From Actinomycetota bacterium (lineage in GTDB: Bacteria > Actinomycetota > Coriobacteriia > Anaerosomatales > UBA912): a DNA stretch of 50,966 nucleotides. The stretch lies in contig JAMDCK010000019.1 in assembly GCA_023488435.1 (NCBI GenBank), forward strand, positions 1 through 50,966, given 5' to 3'. The translations under genes and the position numbers were made by a program. Position 1 is the first letter of the stretch; every line of letters starts with the position of its first letter. The notes below the pieces were generated by a model, which was not told the DNA's origin, made no database searches, and saw only the letters and a list, made by a program, of their open reading frames with translations. Below, piece after piece: positions 10,431 to 19,776 of this stretch.

Positions 10431-11267
10431 TCAGAGTCGTGACAGTATACCAGCGAACAGCCGAGACAGAGCGGGGGCCTTTTGGGCAGCGACCTCCAAC
10501 ACCCCTTCGTGGCCGGCGTCGTCGCTGGCAGCGATGTTCGTGACGAGAGCGATCCCTAGCACGTCCATCCCAGCGTGAACCGCCGAGATGACCTCGGGGA
10601 CCACCGACATGCCCACGACGTCGGCGCCGAGTGTGCGCAGCATCCGGGCTTCGGCAGGCGTCTCGAACGCTGGGCCGCGCATGCCCGCGTAGACGCCCTC
10701 GCGCATGTCGATCCCGAGCGGGGCTGCGACCTGGTGGGCGAGCGCACGCAGGCGAGGGGTGTAGGCGTGCGCCATCGCAGGGAAGCGCGGCCCGAACTTC
10801 TCGGCATTGGGGCCGCGAAGCGGGCTTGAGCCTGTGAGGTCGATGTGATCCTCGAGGAGAACGACGTCGCCGGCGGAAAGCCCAGGGGCGATGCCGCCGG
10901 CCGCCGCCGTCACGAAGAGTGTGTCGGCGCCGAGTAGGCGGGCGGCCCGGATGGGCGTGGCGAGAGTGGCTGGCGAGTGGCCCTCATATGCGTGCAGTCG
11001 ACCCTGCATGACGAGCACCGGAGTGTCGCCGGCATGACCGAAGATGAAGTGCCCGGAGTGACCCTCGACACTGGGCTGAGGTATGCCGGGGACGTCGGTA
11101 AAGGGTAGCGAAGCGGCGACTTCGATGTGCGCAAGCGCAGAATGAAGACCGCTGCCTAGGATCACGAGCGCACGGGGTTGGATGTCGCCGGCGGCGGCAC
11201 GGAGAGCATCGGCTGCGCAGAGGGCGGCAGCTTGAAGGGCGATGGCTTCGGCCTTGGGGTTCAGCAT
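10431..11267 (-). CDS. punA: Purine nucleoside phosphorylase, trimeric type
   Basis: A 278-residue PNP/MTAP-family enzyme that cleaves purine nucleosides with phosphate. Seen: phosphate-site ILGSGLHSAL (about 36-45), GHSGHFIFG, MQGRLHAYEG, the purine-site Glu in GPAFETPAEAR and GMSVVPEVISA. LVTNIAAS carries Asn at the residue that distinguishes 6-oxopurine PNPs (Asn) from MTA phosphorylases (Asp), so inosine/guanosine are the likelier substrates. A longer reading to 11582 lacks family similarity there. The chosen ATG overlaps the stop of the upstream glycosyltransferase by one base (TGATG). Next to ahcY and mtnA it fits recycling of nucleosides from methylation by-products. Confidence 0.92.
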   Translation of the reverse strand: MLNPKAEAIALQAAALCAADALRAAAGDIQPRALVILGSGLHSALAHIEVAASLPFTDVPGIPQPSVEGHSGHFIFGHAGDTPVLVMQGRLHAYEGHSPATLATPIRAARLLGADTLFVTAAAGGIAPGLSAGDVVLLEDHIDLTGSSPLRGPNAEKFGPRFPAMAHAYTPRLRALAHQVAAPLGIDMREGVYAGMRGPAFETPAEARMLRTLGADVVGMSVVPEVISAVHAGMDVLGIALVTNIAASDDAGHEGVLEVAAQKAPALSRLFAGILSRL

Positions 11268-12388
11268 CAGGGCAGCATCCTTTCGAGCGCGGCGAGGAAC
11301 TGTGCGGCCTTGGCCTTCGAGTCGTGAGGCGCGGCATTGGCGATACACGCGGCTTCGAAGTGATTCCTGCCGAGGCCCACGACCTCTTCGAGGGCAGCGG
11401 CGAGCGCATCGGGATCCTCCGGTGGCACGATCCGACCGCAGGCCGGTGCCGTCAAGACCTCGGGGATGCCCCCGACTCGCGTGCCGACGCACGGAGTGCC
11501 GCACGCCATAGCTTCGAGCAGCACAAGGCCGAGGCCCTCGTTGCGGCTGGGCAGCGCGAGCACGTCGGCTGCGGCCATCCACGAAGCGAGCGTGGCCTGG
11601 TCGACAGCGCCGGGGAACGCGATGCGCCCGTGGGCGTCAGTGCGGCCGGCGCGCTCGAAGTGAGCGGCGGCGACCGCAGGGGTCATGAAGTCGGACGGAC
11701 CCGCGCCGATGAACACTAGGCGGTCCGCCGAGTCGCGCTCCCGCAGGCGGAGGAACGCCTCTAGCAGCACGTCGACGCCTTTGCCCTGCGTGAGGTTGCC
11801 GACGAAGAGCACGACGCGCTCGTCAGCAGGGATGCCCAGTCGCTCGCGAGCTTGCGGGTCGGGGCGAAAGACGTCGGAGTCGAAGCCCATGTTCACGACC
11901 GCAGAGGGCACTGACGCAGGAAGCGTCCCACTCTCGCGGAGGTAGCCCTCGAGCGCCGAGGAGACCGCGACCACCAGCCCGGCGCTCCCCACGGCCGCGC
12001 GCGACGCCCTAGCGATCGTGTCGCCGCGAGTCACACTGGTTGCATCGGTGCCGTGCGACACGAGCGCGTAGGGCGCGCCAGCGACGCGCGCCGCGATGCG
12101 CGCTATGGCCGCGGCCGGATAGAGGTAGTGGCCCACGACAGCGTCGTACCGGCCGCGGCCTACAGCCGCCGCCACGATAGCGCGTGCAAGCAGCGAGGAA
12201 TACTTGGCGGCGGCTGCGGCTTTGCCGGCGCGAGGGTCGGTATTGGCCACGACGGTGACTTGTGCGCCGGCAAAGCGTAGCGCGCTCACGTGGCGCGCGA
12301 CGAAGCCGCCGAAGACGGCGGCTGGCGCGGCCGGCCACAGGCCGCTGATCACGAGGAGCTTCAGGGGCTTGGGCTGCTGGCGCGACAT
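11267..12388 (-). CDS. Glycosyltransferase family 4
   Basis: A 373-residue GT-B enzyme that transfers a sugar from a nucleotide donor, presumably to a lipid-linked glycan at the cytoplasmic face. The N-terminal acceptor domain begins with LLVISGLWPAAPAAVFGGFV. The C-terminal donor domain has VLFVGNLTQGKGVDVLLEAF and the EX7E-type motif (PSRNEGLGLVLLEAMACGTP). The ATG overlaps the upstream DUF4330 stop by one base, and its own stop overlaps the nucleoside phosphorylase start. It is therefore at the end of the glycan operon, coupled to a metabolic gene. Donor and acceptor are unknown. Confidence 0.92.
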   Translation of the reverse strand: MSRQQPKPLKLLVISGLWPAAPAAVFGGFVARHVSALRFAGAQVTVVANTDPRAGKAAAAAKYSSLLARAIVAAAVGRGRYDAVVGHYLYPAAAIARIAARVAGAPYALVSHGTDATSVTRGDTIARASRAAVGSAGLVVAVSSALEGYLRESGTLPASVPSAVVNMGFDSDVFRPDPQARERLGIPADERVVLFVGNLTQGKGVDVLLEAFLRLRERDSADRLVFIGAGPSDFMTPAVAAAHFERAGRTDAHGRIAFPGAVDQATLASWMAAADVLALPSRNEGLGLVLLEAMACGTPCVGTRVGGIPEVLTAPACGRIVPPEDPDALAAALEEVVGLGRNHFEAACIANAAPHDSKAKAAQFLAALERMLP

Positions 12389-12828
12389 CAGTCGCTGTCC
12401 GCGGCCCGGATCCCGGTGATCAGCCCCGCGAATTGAACCGCAGTGGTTCCGTAGCGAAGGTCGTTGTTCACATAGACCAGCTGTTCACCGAATTTGAAGC
12501 CCTGGTCGGTCAGAGCGGCCTCTCCTTCGATGGTGACCTGAACATCCACAAGGATTGGCGAACGCGCCTCACGCAAGACTCCCTTGTTGTCGGGCAACGC
12601 AAGCAACGCCGGTTCCACGTTGACTTCTGATATTGTGCCCAGCACAGTTCCTGTGTCAGAGATGCGAACTTCATCTCCCACGACCAGGGACTGCTCGGTC
12701 GGTGGCATCAGTCCTCGAACCAGGATCTGAACCTCGACAGGTTCAGGGGATACGGTCGGAGTGCTTGGAGCACATCCGATCGTCAGCAGCATAGCCAAGG
12801 TCATGACCATTCCAAGTACTATTCTCAT
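12388..12828 (-). CDS. DUF4330-like lipoprotein
   Basis: A 146-residue protein with a signal peptide ending in lipobox LTIGC (Cys near residue 19), so probably membrane-anchored outside the cell. The remainder is beta-rich, with VVGDEVRISDTGTVLGTISE followed by VNVEPA and FKFGEQLVYVN. That pattern (KVGD-x-V...G-x-I...V) resembles DUF4330. A second protein of the same design lies just beyond the polymerase gene. Family function is unknown. It overlaps the polymerase gene by four bases. A role in glycan polymerisation or export is inferred only from position. Confidence 0.65.
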   Translation of the reverse strand: MRIVLGMVMTLAMLLTIGCAPSTPTVSPEPVEVQILVRGLMPPTEQSLVVGDEVRISDTGTVLGTISEVNVEPALLALPDNKGVLREARSPILVDVQVTIEGEAALTDQGFKFGEQLVYVNNDLRYGTTAVQFAGLITGIRAADSD

Positions 12829-14138
12829 TTTGTCCTCCGGTGTGCGCTAATCGAATACAACCATGGCATTCTGCGAACAGCAATGGCATCAAGCACGCAC
12901 ACTCCTATCGCTAGCGCCAAATATGCCAATGCGTAGGGATTGTGTACCCCCGCATTGACACCGTTGATCACATAACTCGCCATTGTCACGAATGGGGCGA
13001 TGAGCCAGGCGGCCCTGTCTGTCCTCTTCTGCATATATCCGAAAAGAAGTCCCAGGAGAAGCATCTGGCCTACAACTCCCAAGATTCCCCAGTCTGCGTA
13101 TGGGGCGCCAAGGAGCGTCGGCGCAAGGCTCACAGATCGCTCTATATGCACGCCGTCGATTACAAAGTATTGACGCCCGCCCAGATAGTTCCCCAGTTGA
13201 AAATTGGCATATTCGGCGTCCAACCCAGGAAGCAACGCCAGCGCACTGTCTTTCAGCAGCGCACCTCCGTACACTCCATCCGATGGGGTCAGGGTCACTA
13301 TTCGATCAAGGTTATATGTCGTACCGACGCTGTCGGAATAGATCAGTGCTACTGCAGCCTGCCAGGTCGCATCCGATCCGTAGATGCCTGCTTTGGAAAT
13401 GGCTCCGATGACCCCCATCACAAGAACCAGAATAAGAAAGAACCCGACTCCAATCTTGACCATCATCCGCGGCTTCAGAACCCAAGTGAGGGCAAGGAAG
13501 GTCGAAACAATCAGCTTCGCCGGGATGTTGCGTGCACCGAACAAGCCTAATGTGACCACTGCGAAGCAGAAGAGTACTGCCGCAAGAATTCGCTGGCCGC
13601 GCGTGCGTGCAAAAATAAACAGCCCTGGCACGAACATTATGTTGAGTGCCGAGATGAACACAAGCACCGGACTTTGCTCCCAGCGCGTGGCAATGTCGAA
13701 CAGACTCAGGCGCCCTATGTATAGCTGTATCAAGTTGGCTGACATGGCCACCATGTAACCGGATAGCATTGCGACGAACCCCACTCCGTAGCGCTGGAAT
13801 ATCGCCAAGGAGCGCACCCTCTCAATGAGCGATCTTAGGGGTGATCCTCCGTCAATCTTACTCTGCTGAATGGGTGCTTTCTCGGCCCTCTCGGCGATGG
13901 TTTTGCCCAAAAGATAGCCGAACACAAGAACCACCGCGGCATATGCGTAGAGCAGCAGAGTCTTCTCGCTGGGGTAAAAACCGATGATGCTCGTACCCAG
14001 ACTTGAAAGCTCCGGATAGACGAACCCATAGATGCTGGTCAATCCAATCAAAAAGTAGATCACATAGACGTAGAGCAGCACCGCGAATGGGGAGAGCAGT
14101 CGCTTCGTTAGTGAGTTTGGCTCCGTGTTAGCGAACAT
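12825..14138 (-). CDS. Wzy-like polysaccharide polymerase (O-antigen polymerase type)
   Basis: A 437-residue polytopic membrane protein with about ten to twelve hydrophobic segments and a large extracytoplasmic loop around residues 245-340, the layout of Wzy polymerases that join lipid-linked repeat units outside the membrane. Sequence similarity within that family is low, so the call rests on topology and context. The loop contains TYNLDRIVTLTPSDGVYGGA and a Gly/Tyr-rich stretch. It lies between two DUF4330-like genes and overlaps both by a few bases. An uncharacterised membrane transporter is the alternative. Confidence 0.65.
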   Translation of the reverse strand: MFANTEPNSLTKRLLSPFAVLLYVYVIYFLIGLTSIYGFVYPELSSLGTSIIGFYPSEKTLLLYAYAAVVLVFGYLLGKTIAERAEKAPIQQSKIDGGSPLRSLIERVRSLAIFQRYGVGFVAMLSGYMVAMSANLIQLYIGRLSLFDIATRWEQSPVLVFISALNIMFVPGLFIFARTRGQRILAAVLFCFAVVTLGLFGARNIPAKLIVSTFLALTWVLKPRMMVKIGVGFFLILVLVMGVIGAISKAGIYGSDATWQAAVALIYSDSVGTTYNLDRIVTLTPSDGVYGGALLKDSALALLPGLDAEYANFQLGNYLGGRQYFVIDGVHIERSVSLAPTLLGAPYADWGILGVVGQMLLLGLLFGYMQKRTDRAAWLIAPFVTMASYVINGVNAGVHNPYALAYLALAIGVCVLDAIAVRRMPWLYSISAHRRTK

Positions 14139-14586
14139 CTATTTGCGCAATCCTCCCGCGAACCTGATACTCCCTAGAGGAAACTGTGAACGGCATACCG
14201 ACCTGCACCACCTGTGTACCGATAGCGATGAAATCGGGGCTCTCGCGACCCTGCGTCACAATGACGAGTGTGATATCCCTAGTAAGCGGGTCGGGTGACG
14301 CCTGGAGAACCCCTGCTGCGTCAGGATTAGCCCGCATTGTCGGGGTGGCTGTGGCCTCCAGTACCTCGCCTACGAACATGCCCGCGGGCTGGCCGTAAAC
14401 TCGATCACCAACGGATACGGCTTGTGCAACATCAGGATGGGCGCCTGACACGACGACGGTGATGCGCACCTCTCTCTCATCGGAGACGCCGTCGGCTAGG
14501 CCGTCTAGGATGAAGGCGGCAGCTCCGCCGATGGTGATGACAGCAAGCACAATCAAAGCAATTGTTCTATTCGATGGGGGATTCAT
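14128..14586 (-). CDS. DUF4330-like membrane-anchored protein
   Basis: A 152-residue protein with one N-terminal membrane segment (about 9-28) and a beta-rich outer domain. VSVGDRVYGQPAGMFVGEVL matches the DUF4330 pattern of a 'VGD' strand followed by a 'GEV' strand, and the C-terminal half repeats it (IGTQVVQVGMPF). A longer reading to 14976 lacks this character and runs into the next gene, so I chose the ATG at 14586, with GTGGAG upstream. It overlaps the polymerase gene by 11 bases. Function unknown; see the sister gene at 12388. Confidence 0.7.
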   Translation of the reverse strand: MNPPSNRTIALIVLAVITIGGAAAFILDGLADGVSDEREVRITVVVSGAHPDVAQAVSVGDRVYGQPAGMFVGEVLEATATPTMRANPDAAGVLQASPDPLTRDITLVIVTQGRESPDFIAIGTQVVQVGMPFTVSSREYQVRGRIAQIDVR

Positions 14587-14719
14587 GAATCGTTGACTCC
14601 ACTTCGAGGTATTGTGACTTGCAGGTCGACCGCTGAGCAGGTACCGGTGAGATTTGCCATCATACCAACTCCGGCATCGTAATTCCAAGAACAGAAACAT
14701 GTGGCCCGCCGACAAGTGC

Positions 14720-16960
14720 TCACTCCAGCACCTGCTCGATCTGCCCTTGGACCCATCCGGACAGAGCCCCTTCGCCGCCAGCAATGAATACGCGATTGAT
14801 GACAGCAGACCTTGCGTCGATCTCCGAGCGTGTAGCGGGTGGCAACCGGTAGTCACTTGCGAACAGCAGCGGATTCCGATTGTGCCCCGTGAGGGGGCCG
14901 AAAACCAACGCATCAACAAGCGTATCCCCAGAAGCGACATATACCGTTCTAGCATTGAATCCTTCGTTGGCCACAAGATGCCGGGCCAGAAGCGAAGCCG
15001 TCTCGAAGCGATTCGCTCCCGCCGCTATCCTCCTAGCCCCAGTCAGCTGGTTTGTCACAGAATTGGATACGACCCCTGTGCCGCCAATCACCAGACTCAC
15101 CGAGGGCGTGATCGACGCTAAAGCTTGCGCCGAGTGGACTGGAATCAATCCTGGTCGGACCAAGATGACGGGAAGTCTGCACGCGTAAGCCAATCCGGCC
15201 GCAGCGATACCGTCCGGCACACTCTCCCCGCTGACTACGATCGCCCTGTTGGTGGGTGCCAGGCGATGCACCTCTCGGGCCACATTCGCAGCCGTCTCGA
15301 AGCGATCTACCCCTGCGAATCGATCAACTCTGCTGACACCTTGGATGCGAGCCAACTCGGAGCTTACCGATTGGCTTACCACACCGGTACCGCCCACAAC
15401 TATCACCCTGGATACACCTAATCGTCTGATCTCTGCAGCTGTCGAGGCCGGAACGCTGTCTTGTTCCACCATCAAGATCGGCGCACCACCGACAGCGCCT
15501 GCCAGGGAGGACGCAGGCAACATATCGGCAGGAGCATGTCCGTTGACGATGATCGCAGCCCTAGCAACAATGTGAGGTGTGGCTGCCACTGGAGCGAAGA
15601 CCCGTCTCGATGCCTCCACCGCTGTCCCGAATCGATCGGGTCCAGCTATCCGCGAGGTCTTTGGATTCACGTAGAACCAGTGATCCCCCCAGGCGAATGC
15701 ATTCCTGAATCGTTGGGTCTGGGCGTTGGTGCTGAACGTGCCGACGGCTGTCGGGCTCCTGAACTCAACCCGGGTTGGCCTACCCGACACCCCGCGCGCT
15801 GTGACCCTCACGCTCACGAGCGGGGTCGGGATCTGCGAAGCGGTTGCACCCGCGCGCATGAGTTGGTCTCTGACTTGTGCGGCAGTGAAGGTCTGACGCG
15901 TCCAAGAATGCCGAGATGCACCGGTGGTAACCTCATACGGGTCAGGAACGCCACGAAGGTGTGGCAGCGCCGCTACCCAAACGTTCTCGCTGTTCTCCGT
16001 ATGCCCACCTGAGGTGGAGTGGTAGAAGGTGCGAGCGATCTGGGCGGCACTGGTGCCCCCATAGGTGACTACTCGGCCAACCGTGGCATCGACCGCGCTG
16101 CTAGACCTTGGATGCTCGTGTGCTGTCGGATTGGCCCTATTCTCCCCGCGGGAATGCCCCCCGTAAACCTGACTCTCAGTCGTGCTATACAGCTCGTCCG
16201 TTCCTGAAGTCCATGAATAGGCTCGCGCTGCCACGGCCTGAGCTTTCAGCGCTTCGAGATGCCAACTGGCCGGCATCTCGCGGGGAACAACCCCGTAGAG
16301 ATATTCCGACATGTTGACGCGGTTGATGAGTTTTATCCTGCCGCCAGATGCGGTCAATCGCAACTCACCCCGGAAGCGCACGAATGTGTGCCCGTACTGG
16401 CCCGTACCTTCCCTAACCTGCGTCAACTGTGGTGTTCCCGAAGCCCCCCGGACGGCGATTGTGCCTGTGAATGTTTGCGGTGCGCGCCCCGGACCTCTAA
16501 AGATGATACTGGATCCCGACGCCTCGAAACTCGACCATCCGTCGGGGACAGTAGTGGTGGCATTACCGCCGCGAACCGTTAGCCCAGAGCCGACATTCCC
16601 CGGTCGCAGAGTCCACACCTGCCTTGTGAATCCGGCGTTGCCACCGCTATCGTAATTGGCCGCTCTATCCAGATTGACATCCCGAGAGGGCTCCGGCAGG
16701 ACCGTCGAAACTGCAGTGTTAGAATCGGTGCCTCCCGAACCGTAATAGTGCCTCAGGATATGCACGTAACCGTAGCCGGCCTCGGCAAAACCTCTCGCTC
16801 CCCATTGACTCATTCCTACGCCATGCCCGAAGCCCCTGCTTATGAAAGTGAATGTCGGCTGCGCATACGATGCAGCAGGCATGGAGCTCGAAAGCAACAG
16901 CAACGCCATGAGGGCGCCAAGGACACTTCTCCATCGAAATACACTCAGCCGGGCAGTCAT
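14720..16960 (-). CDS. Secreted SpoIID/LytB-domain protein with three CWB2 repeats
   Basis: A 746-residue exported protein. A signal peptide covers about residues 1-33 (ALMALLLLSSS). The SpoIID/LytB domain, about 38-430, carries GFGHGVGMSQWGARGFAEAG, the core MSEYLYGVVPREMPASW and the sequence LEALKAQAVAARAYSW. In SpoIID itself this fold is a peptidoglycan lytic transglycosylase. Residues about 445-746 form three cell-wall-binding type 2 repeats (RIAGPDRFGTAVEASRRVF; DRFAGVDRFETAANVAREV; RIAAGANRFETASLLARHL), which in Clostridioides bind an anionic wall polymer. GGAGTGATGCG precedes the ATG. It lies downstream of the LCP gene, suggesting a wall hydrolase held on the glycan made by this locus. 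Confidence 0.9.
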   Translation of the reverse strand: MTARLSVFRWRSVLGALMALLLLSSSMPAASYAQPTFTFISRGFGHGVGMSQWGARGFAEAGYGYVHILRHYYGSGGTDSNTAVSTVLPEPSRDVNLDRAANYDSGGNAGFTRQVWTLRPGNVGSGLTVRGGNATTTVPDGWSSFEASGSSIIFRGPGRAPQTFTGTIAVRGASGTPQLTQVREGTGQYGHTFVRFRGELRLTASGGRIKLINRVNMSEYLYGVVPREMPASWHLEALKAQAVAARAYSWTSGTDELYSTTESQVYGGHSRGENRANPTAHEHPRSSSAVDATVGRVVTYGGTSAAQIARTFYHSTSGGHTENSENVWVAALPHLRGVPDPYEVTTGASRHSWTRQTFTAAQVRDQLMRAGATASQIPTPLVSVRVTARGVSGRPTRVEFRSPTAVGTFSTNAQTQRFRNAFAWGDHWFYVNPKTSRIAGPDRFGTAVEASRRVFAPVAATPHIVARAAIIVNGHAPADMLPASSLAGAVGGAPILMVEQDSVPASTAAEIRRLGVSRVIVVGGTGVVSQSVSSELARIQGVSRVDRFAGVDRFETAANVAREVHRLAPTNRAIVVSGESVPDGIAAAGLAYACRLPVILVRPGLIPVHSAQALASITPSVSLVIGGTGVVSNSVTNQLTGARRIAAGANRFETASLLARHLVANEGFNARTVYVASGDTLVDALVFGPLTGHNRNPLLFASDYRLPPATRSEIDARSAVINRVFIAGGEGALSGWVQGQIEQVLE

Positions 16961-17004
16961 CGCATCACTCCGTCCTGATCAACCCTTTTCTCCACCTGAA
17001 ACCA

Positions 17005-18444
17005 TCAATCCTGAGTTGCCCCTCGGCTTGGCGGAGTTCGACCCATTTGCCAGTCTTTGCCAACGACGACGAGCACGTCGGTGTCGAATGCGTACATACC
17101 GCGATAGTGAAGGACTCTACCCTGCCCGATCGTGGCAAGAACCATCTGGGCCAGTTGCTCGTTCTCGGCTTTGTACACTACCAAGGTCTCATCGTAGACG
17201 AACTGGTTCATGTTCCCGACATCGGCAACATTGTAGCGACCAGCCCTCAAGCGGGCGGCTGCATCATTTGCAACACCAGCAATGCCTGCACCATTTCGCA
17301 CAGCGACAGACACCTCTTCGGGGGCTACTTGTGTGGCCGGAGCACTCGCAGGATCCTCGAGCGGCTGTCCAGCCTTGACTCTAGCTAGGATCGCAGCGAA
17401 TGCCTCTTCATCAGCAACAATGAACGAGCCATTTCCGATGCGCTTCGGGGCACCAGGCATCGTCACCGTCTGAAACGCTGAACCTTGCATGCCTCGCATC
17501 TGGTTGGCTAGGCCGACGAGTTCTCCCACAGACATGTCGGTTGTCACCTGCTGGGCTACCGCATTGGCCATAAATGGTATCCGCAGGGCATTCTGCGCTT
17601 TGAAGAACTCATCCAAGAGGGCACGCAAGAAGACCTGCTGGTTCTCGATGCGCTGAAGATCACCCGTGGGGAAGTCTCGTGTCCTTACAAAGGTAAGCGC
17701 TTTCGCTCCGTCCAGACGCTGCTCCCCTGCTTCAATCACGGCCGCTGATCTGACGTAGCTGGCCGCCTCCATATCATTGACACGACTAGGGACATTGACC
17801 GTGACTCCGCCGACTGCATCGACGACCTCTTTGAAGCCGGCGAAGTCGACCTCGATGTAGTGGCTTATCGGTAGCCCTGTGAAATCGCGTACGGTCTCGA
17901 TGGCAAGCGATGCTCCACCATAGGCGGTAGCTGCATTTATCTTAGTTTTGCCGTGTCCGGGGATGTCGACATAAGTATCACGAGGAATCGAGATCAGAAC
18001 TGCGGACTGCTGTATCGGGTCGATTCTGGCCACGATGATCGTATCTGCTCGTGCACGTTCGCCTTCCTGACGGCTGTCGACTCCGATCATCAATGCGTAG
18101 AAGGGATCGTCCCGCTCAATGGTCTTGCTTTCCTCAAGCAACTCAACGGCGCGTTCATCGGTTGTCATCCGTGCCTGCAGGCGATCGTTGATGCCAGAGA
18201 TGAACAGCAATCCGGCCGCCAGCCCAACGAGCAGAACGACACCTAGGGCGACACCGGAAACGATAATCCTTCGCCGAAGCCGCATCGACCTCCTACGGCG
18301 CTCACCGTAGTCTCGCTTGCCGGTCCTGCGGGATTGCTCCGCGGGAGATTCGAACGATCGCGTTTTGGGCTGAAGCCTGTCGATTCGGCCAGGGCGTCTG
18401 GCTCTGCGCCCGCGAGGTGGGCGACCTATGTAATCGTCACTCAT
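17005..18444 (-). CDS. LytR-CpsA-Psr (LCP) glycopolymer ligase with LytR_C domain
   Basis: A 479-residue membrane-anchored enzyme of the family that transfers lipid-linked glycopolymers to peptidoglycan. A basic cytoplasmic tail (Arg-rich, 1-55) precedes one membrane segment (about 58-80). The LCP catalytic domain (about 110-280) contains MIGVDSR, RADTIIVARIDP, VLISIPRDTYVDIP and the closing FVRTRDFPTGDLQRIENQQV, with the expected Asp and Arg residues. The C-terminal LytR_C-like domain (about 375-470) has VAVRNGAGIAG. The ATG overlaps the stop of the upstream DUF354 copy by four bases. The first 27 codons are part of the 707-bp tandem duplication. This copy is complete. Confidence 0.93.
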   Translation of the reverse strand: MSDDYIGRPPRGRRARRPGRIDRLQPKTRSFESPAEQSRRTGKRDYGERRRRSMRLRRRIIVSGVALGVVLLVGLAAGLLFISGINDRLQARMTTDERAVELLEESKTIERDDPFYALMIGVDSRQEGERARADTIIVARIDPIQQSAVLISIPRDTYVDIPGHGKTKINAATAYGGASLAIETVRDFTGLPISHYIEVDFAGFKEVVDAVGGVTVNVPSRVNDMEAASYVRSAAVIEAGEQRLDGAKALTFVRTRDFPTGDLQRIENQQVFLRALLDEFFKAQNALRIPFMANAVAQQVTTDMSVGELVGLANQMRGMQGSAFQTVTMPGAPKRIGNGSFIVADEEAFAAILARVKAGQPLEDPASAPATQVAPEEVSVAVRNGAGIAGVANDAAARLRAGRYNVADVGNMNQFVYDETLVVYKAENEQLAQMVLATIGQGRVLHYRGMYAFDTDVLVVVGKDWQMGRTPPSRGATQD

Positions 18445-19776
18445 GTACCGCTCTTTTCGGGCCTGGATGTCTTTCTTGCGACAGCTGCGATCCTATCCAC
18501 CAGTTCTCCGACATCACGAGAAACACGGGAGCCTGCGTGCCGCTTCTTCACTAATTCGATCTGGCTTGCGTTGGCGGGCAGACTCATCCTGCCCTGTGCG
18601 ATCAAATCCTTGTCGACCGCACCCATGACTCCACTGAATACAGTATAGGCGGGGGTGCCAAGTGCAACGGCTTCACGGTTGAGTGTTCCGCCGCCTGATA
18701 CAACGAGGTCGGCGTAGTATATCAAGCTCTGCGCATCGACCACCTTGTTCGGGATTATGAGGTTGTCGGCACCGATAGCGGCGACGCCATCCCGCTGTTC
18801 AGGGGTGCGAAGGAGCACGACTCCCTGTACATCAGGACGGGCAGCCACAATGTGCAAGAACTCATCGAACAGCGTGTTCTCCATGCGATGATACGCGGCA
18901 AGTGACGGGGGTGTCCGAAGAACCACGATGATCTTGTCGGTATCCAGTCCCAGTTCGTCCACGACCTTTGAATCCGGCTCGAAGTCAGCCAGATAGTACT
19001 CTTCTTTGAGTCCCGGATACCGGTCCACCTTCTGGGGCCTTCCTCCGTATTGGAGCAGCGCGTCGGCGGTTTTGGGCTGAAGCCTGTCGATTCGGCCAGG
19101 GCGTCTGGCTCTGCGCCCGCGAGGTGGGCGACCTATGTAATCGTCACTCATGTACCGCTCTTTTCGGGCCTGGATGTCTTTCTTGCGACAGCTGCGATCC
19201 TATCCACCAGTTCTCCGACATCACGAGAAACACGGGAGCCTGCGTGCCGCTTCTTCACTAATTCGATCTGGCTTGCGTTGGCGGGCAGACTCATCCTGCC
19301 CTGTGCGATCAAATCCTTGTCGACCGCACCCATGACTCCACTGAATACAGTATAGGCGGGGGTGCCAAGTGCAACGGCTTCACGGTTGAGTGTTCCGCCG
19401 CCTGATACAACGAGGTCGGCGTAGTATATCAAGCTCTGCGCATCGACCACCTTGTTCGGGATTATGAGGTTGTCGGCACCGATAGCGGCGACGCCATCCC
19501 GCTGTTCAGGGGTGCGAAGGAGCACGACTCCCTGTACATCAGGACGGGCAGCCACAATGTGCAAGAACTCATCGAACAGCGTGTTCTCCATGCGATGATA
19601 CGCGGCAAGTGACGGGGGTGTCCGAAGAACCACGATGATCTTGTCGGTATCCAGTCCCAGTTCGTCCACGACCTTTGAATCCGGCTCGAAGTCAGCCAGA
19701 TAGTACTCTTCTTTGAGTCCCGGATACCGGTCCACCTTCTGGGGCCTTCCTCCGTATTGGAGCAGCGCGTCGGCGG
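18362..19776. repeat. Exact tandem duplication, period 707 bp, across the LCP/DUF354 boundary
   Basis: Copies run 18362-19068 and 19069-19775, with one shared base at 19776. They appear identical. The unit includes the 5' end of the LCP gene and the last two thirds of the DUF354 gene. The period is not a multiple of three. No transposon ends are seen. Confidence 0.9.
18441..19151 (-). pseudogene. Chimeric reading frame: LCP start fused to DUF354 C-terminus
   Basis: The 236-residue frame starts with the first 27 residues of the LCP protein (MSDDYIGRPPRGRRARRPGR...) and then enters the DUF354 protein at ADALLQYGGRPQ, about residue 146 of the intact version, through to its end. It is a by-product of the 707-bp duplication, in frame by chance. 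It lacks the N-terminal half of the glycosyltransferase-like fold and is unlikely to work. Intact LCP and DUF354 genes lie on each side. Confidence 0.85.
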
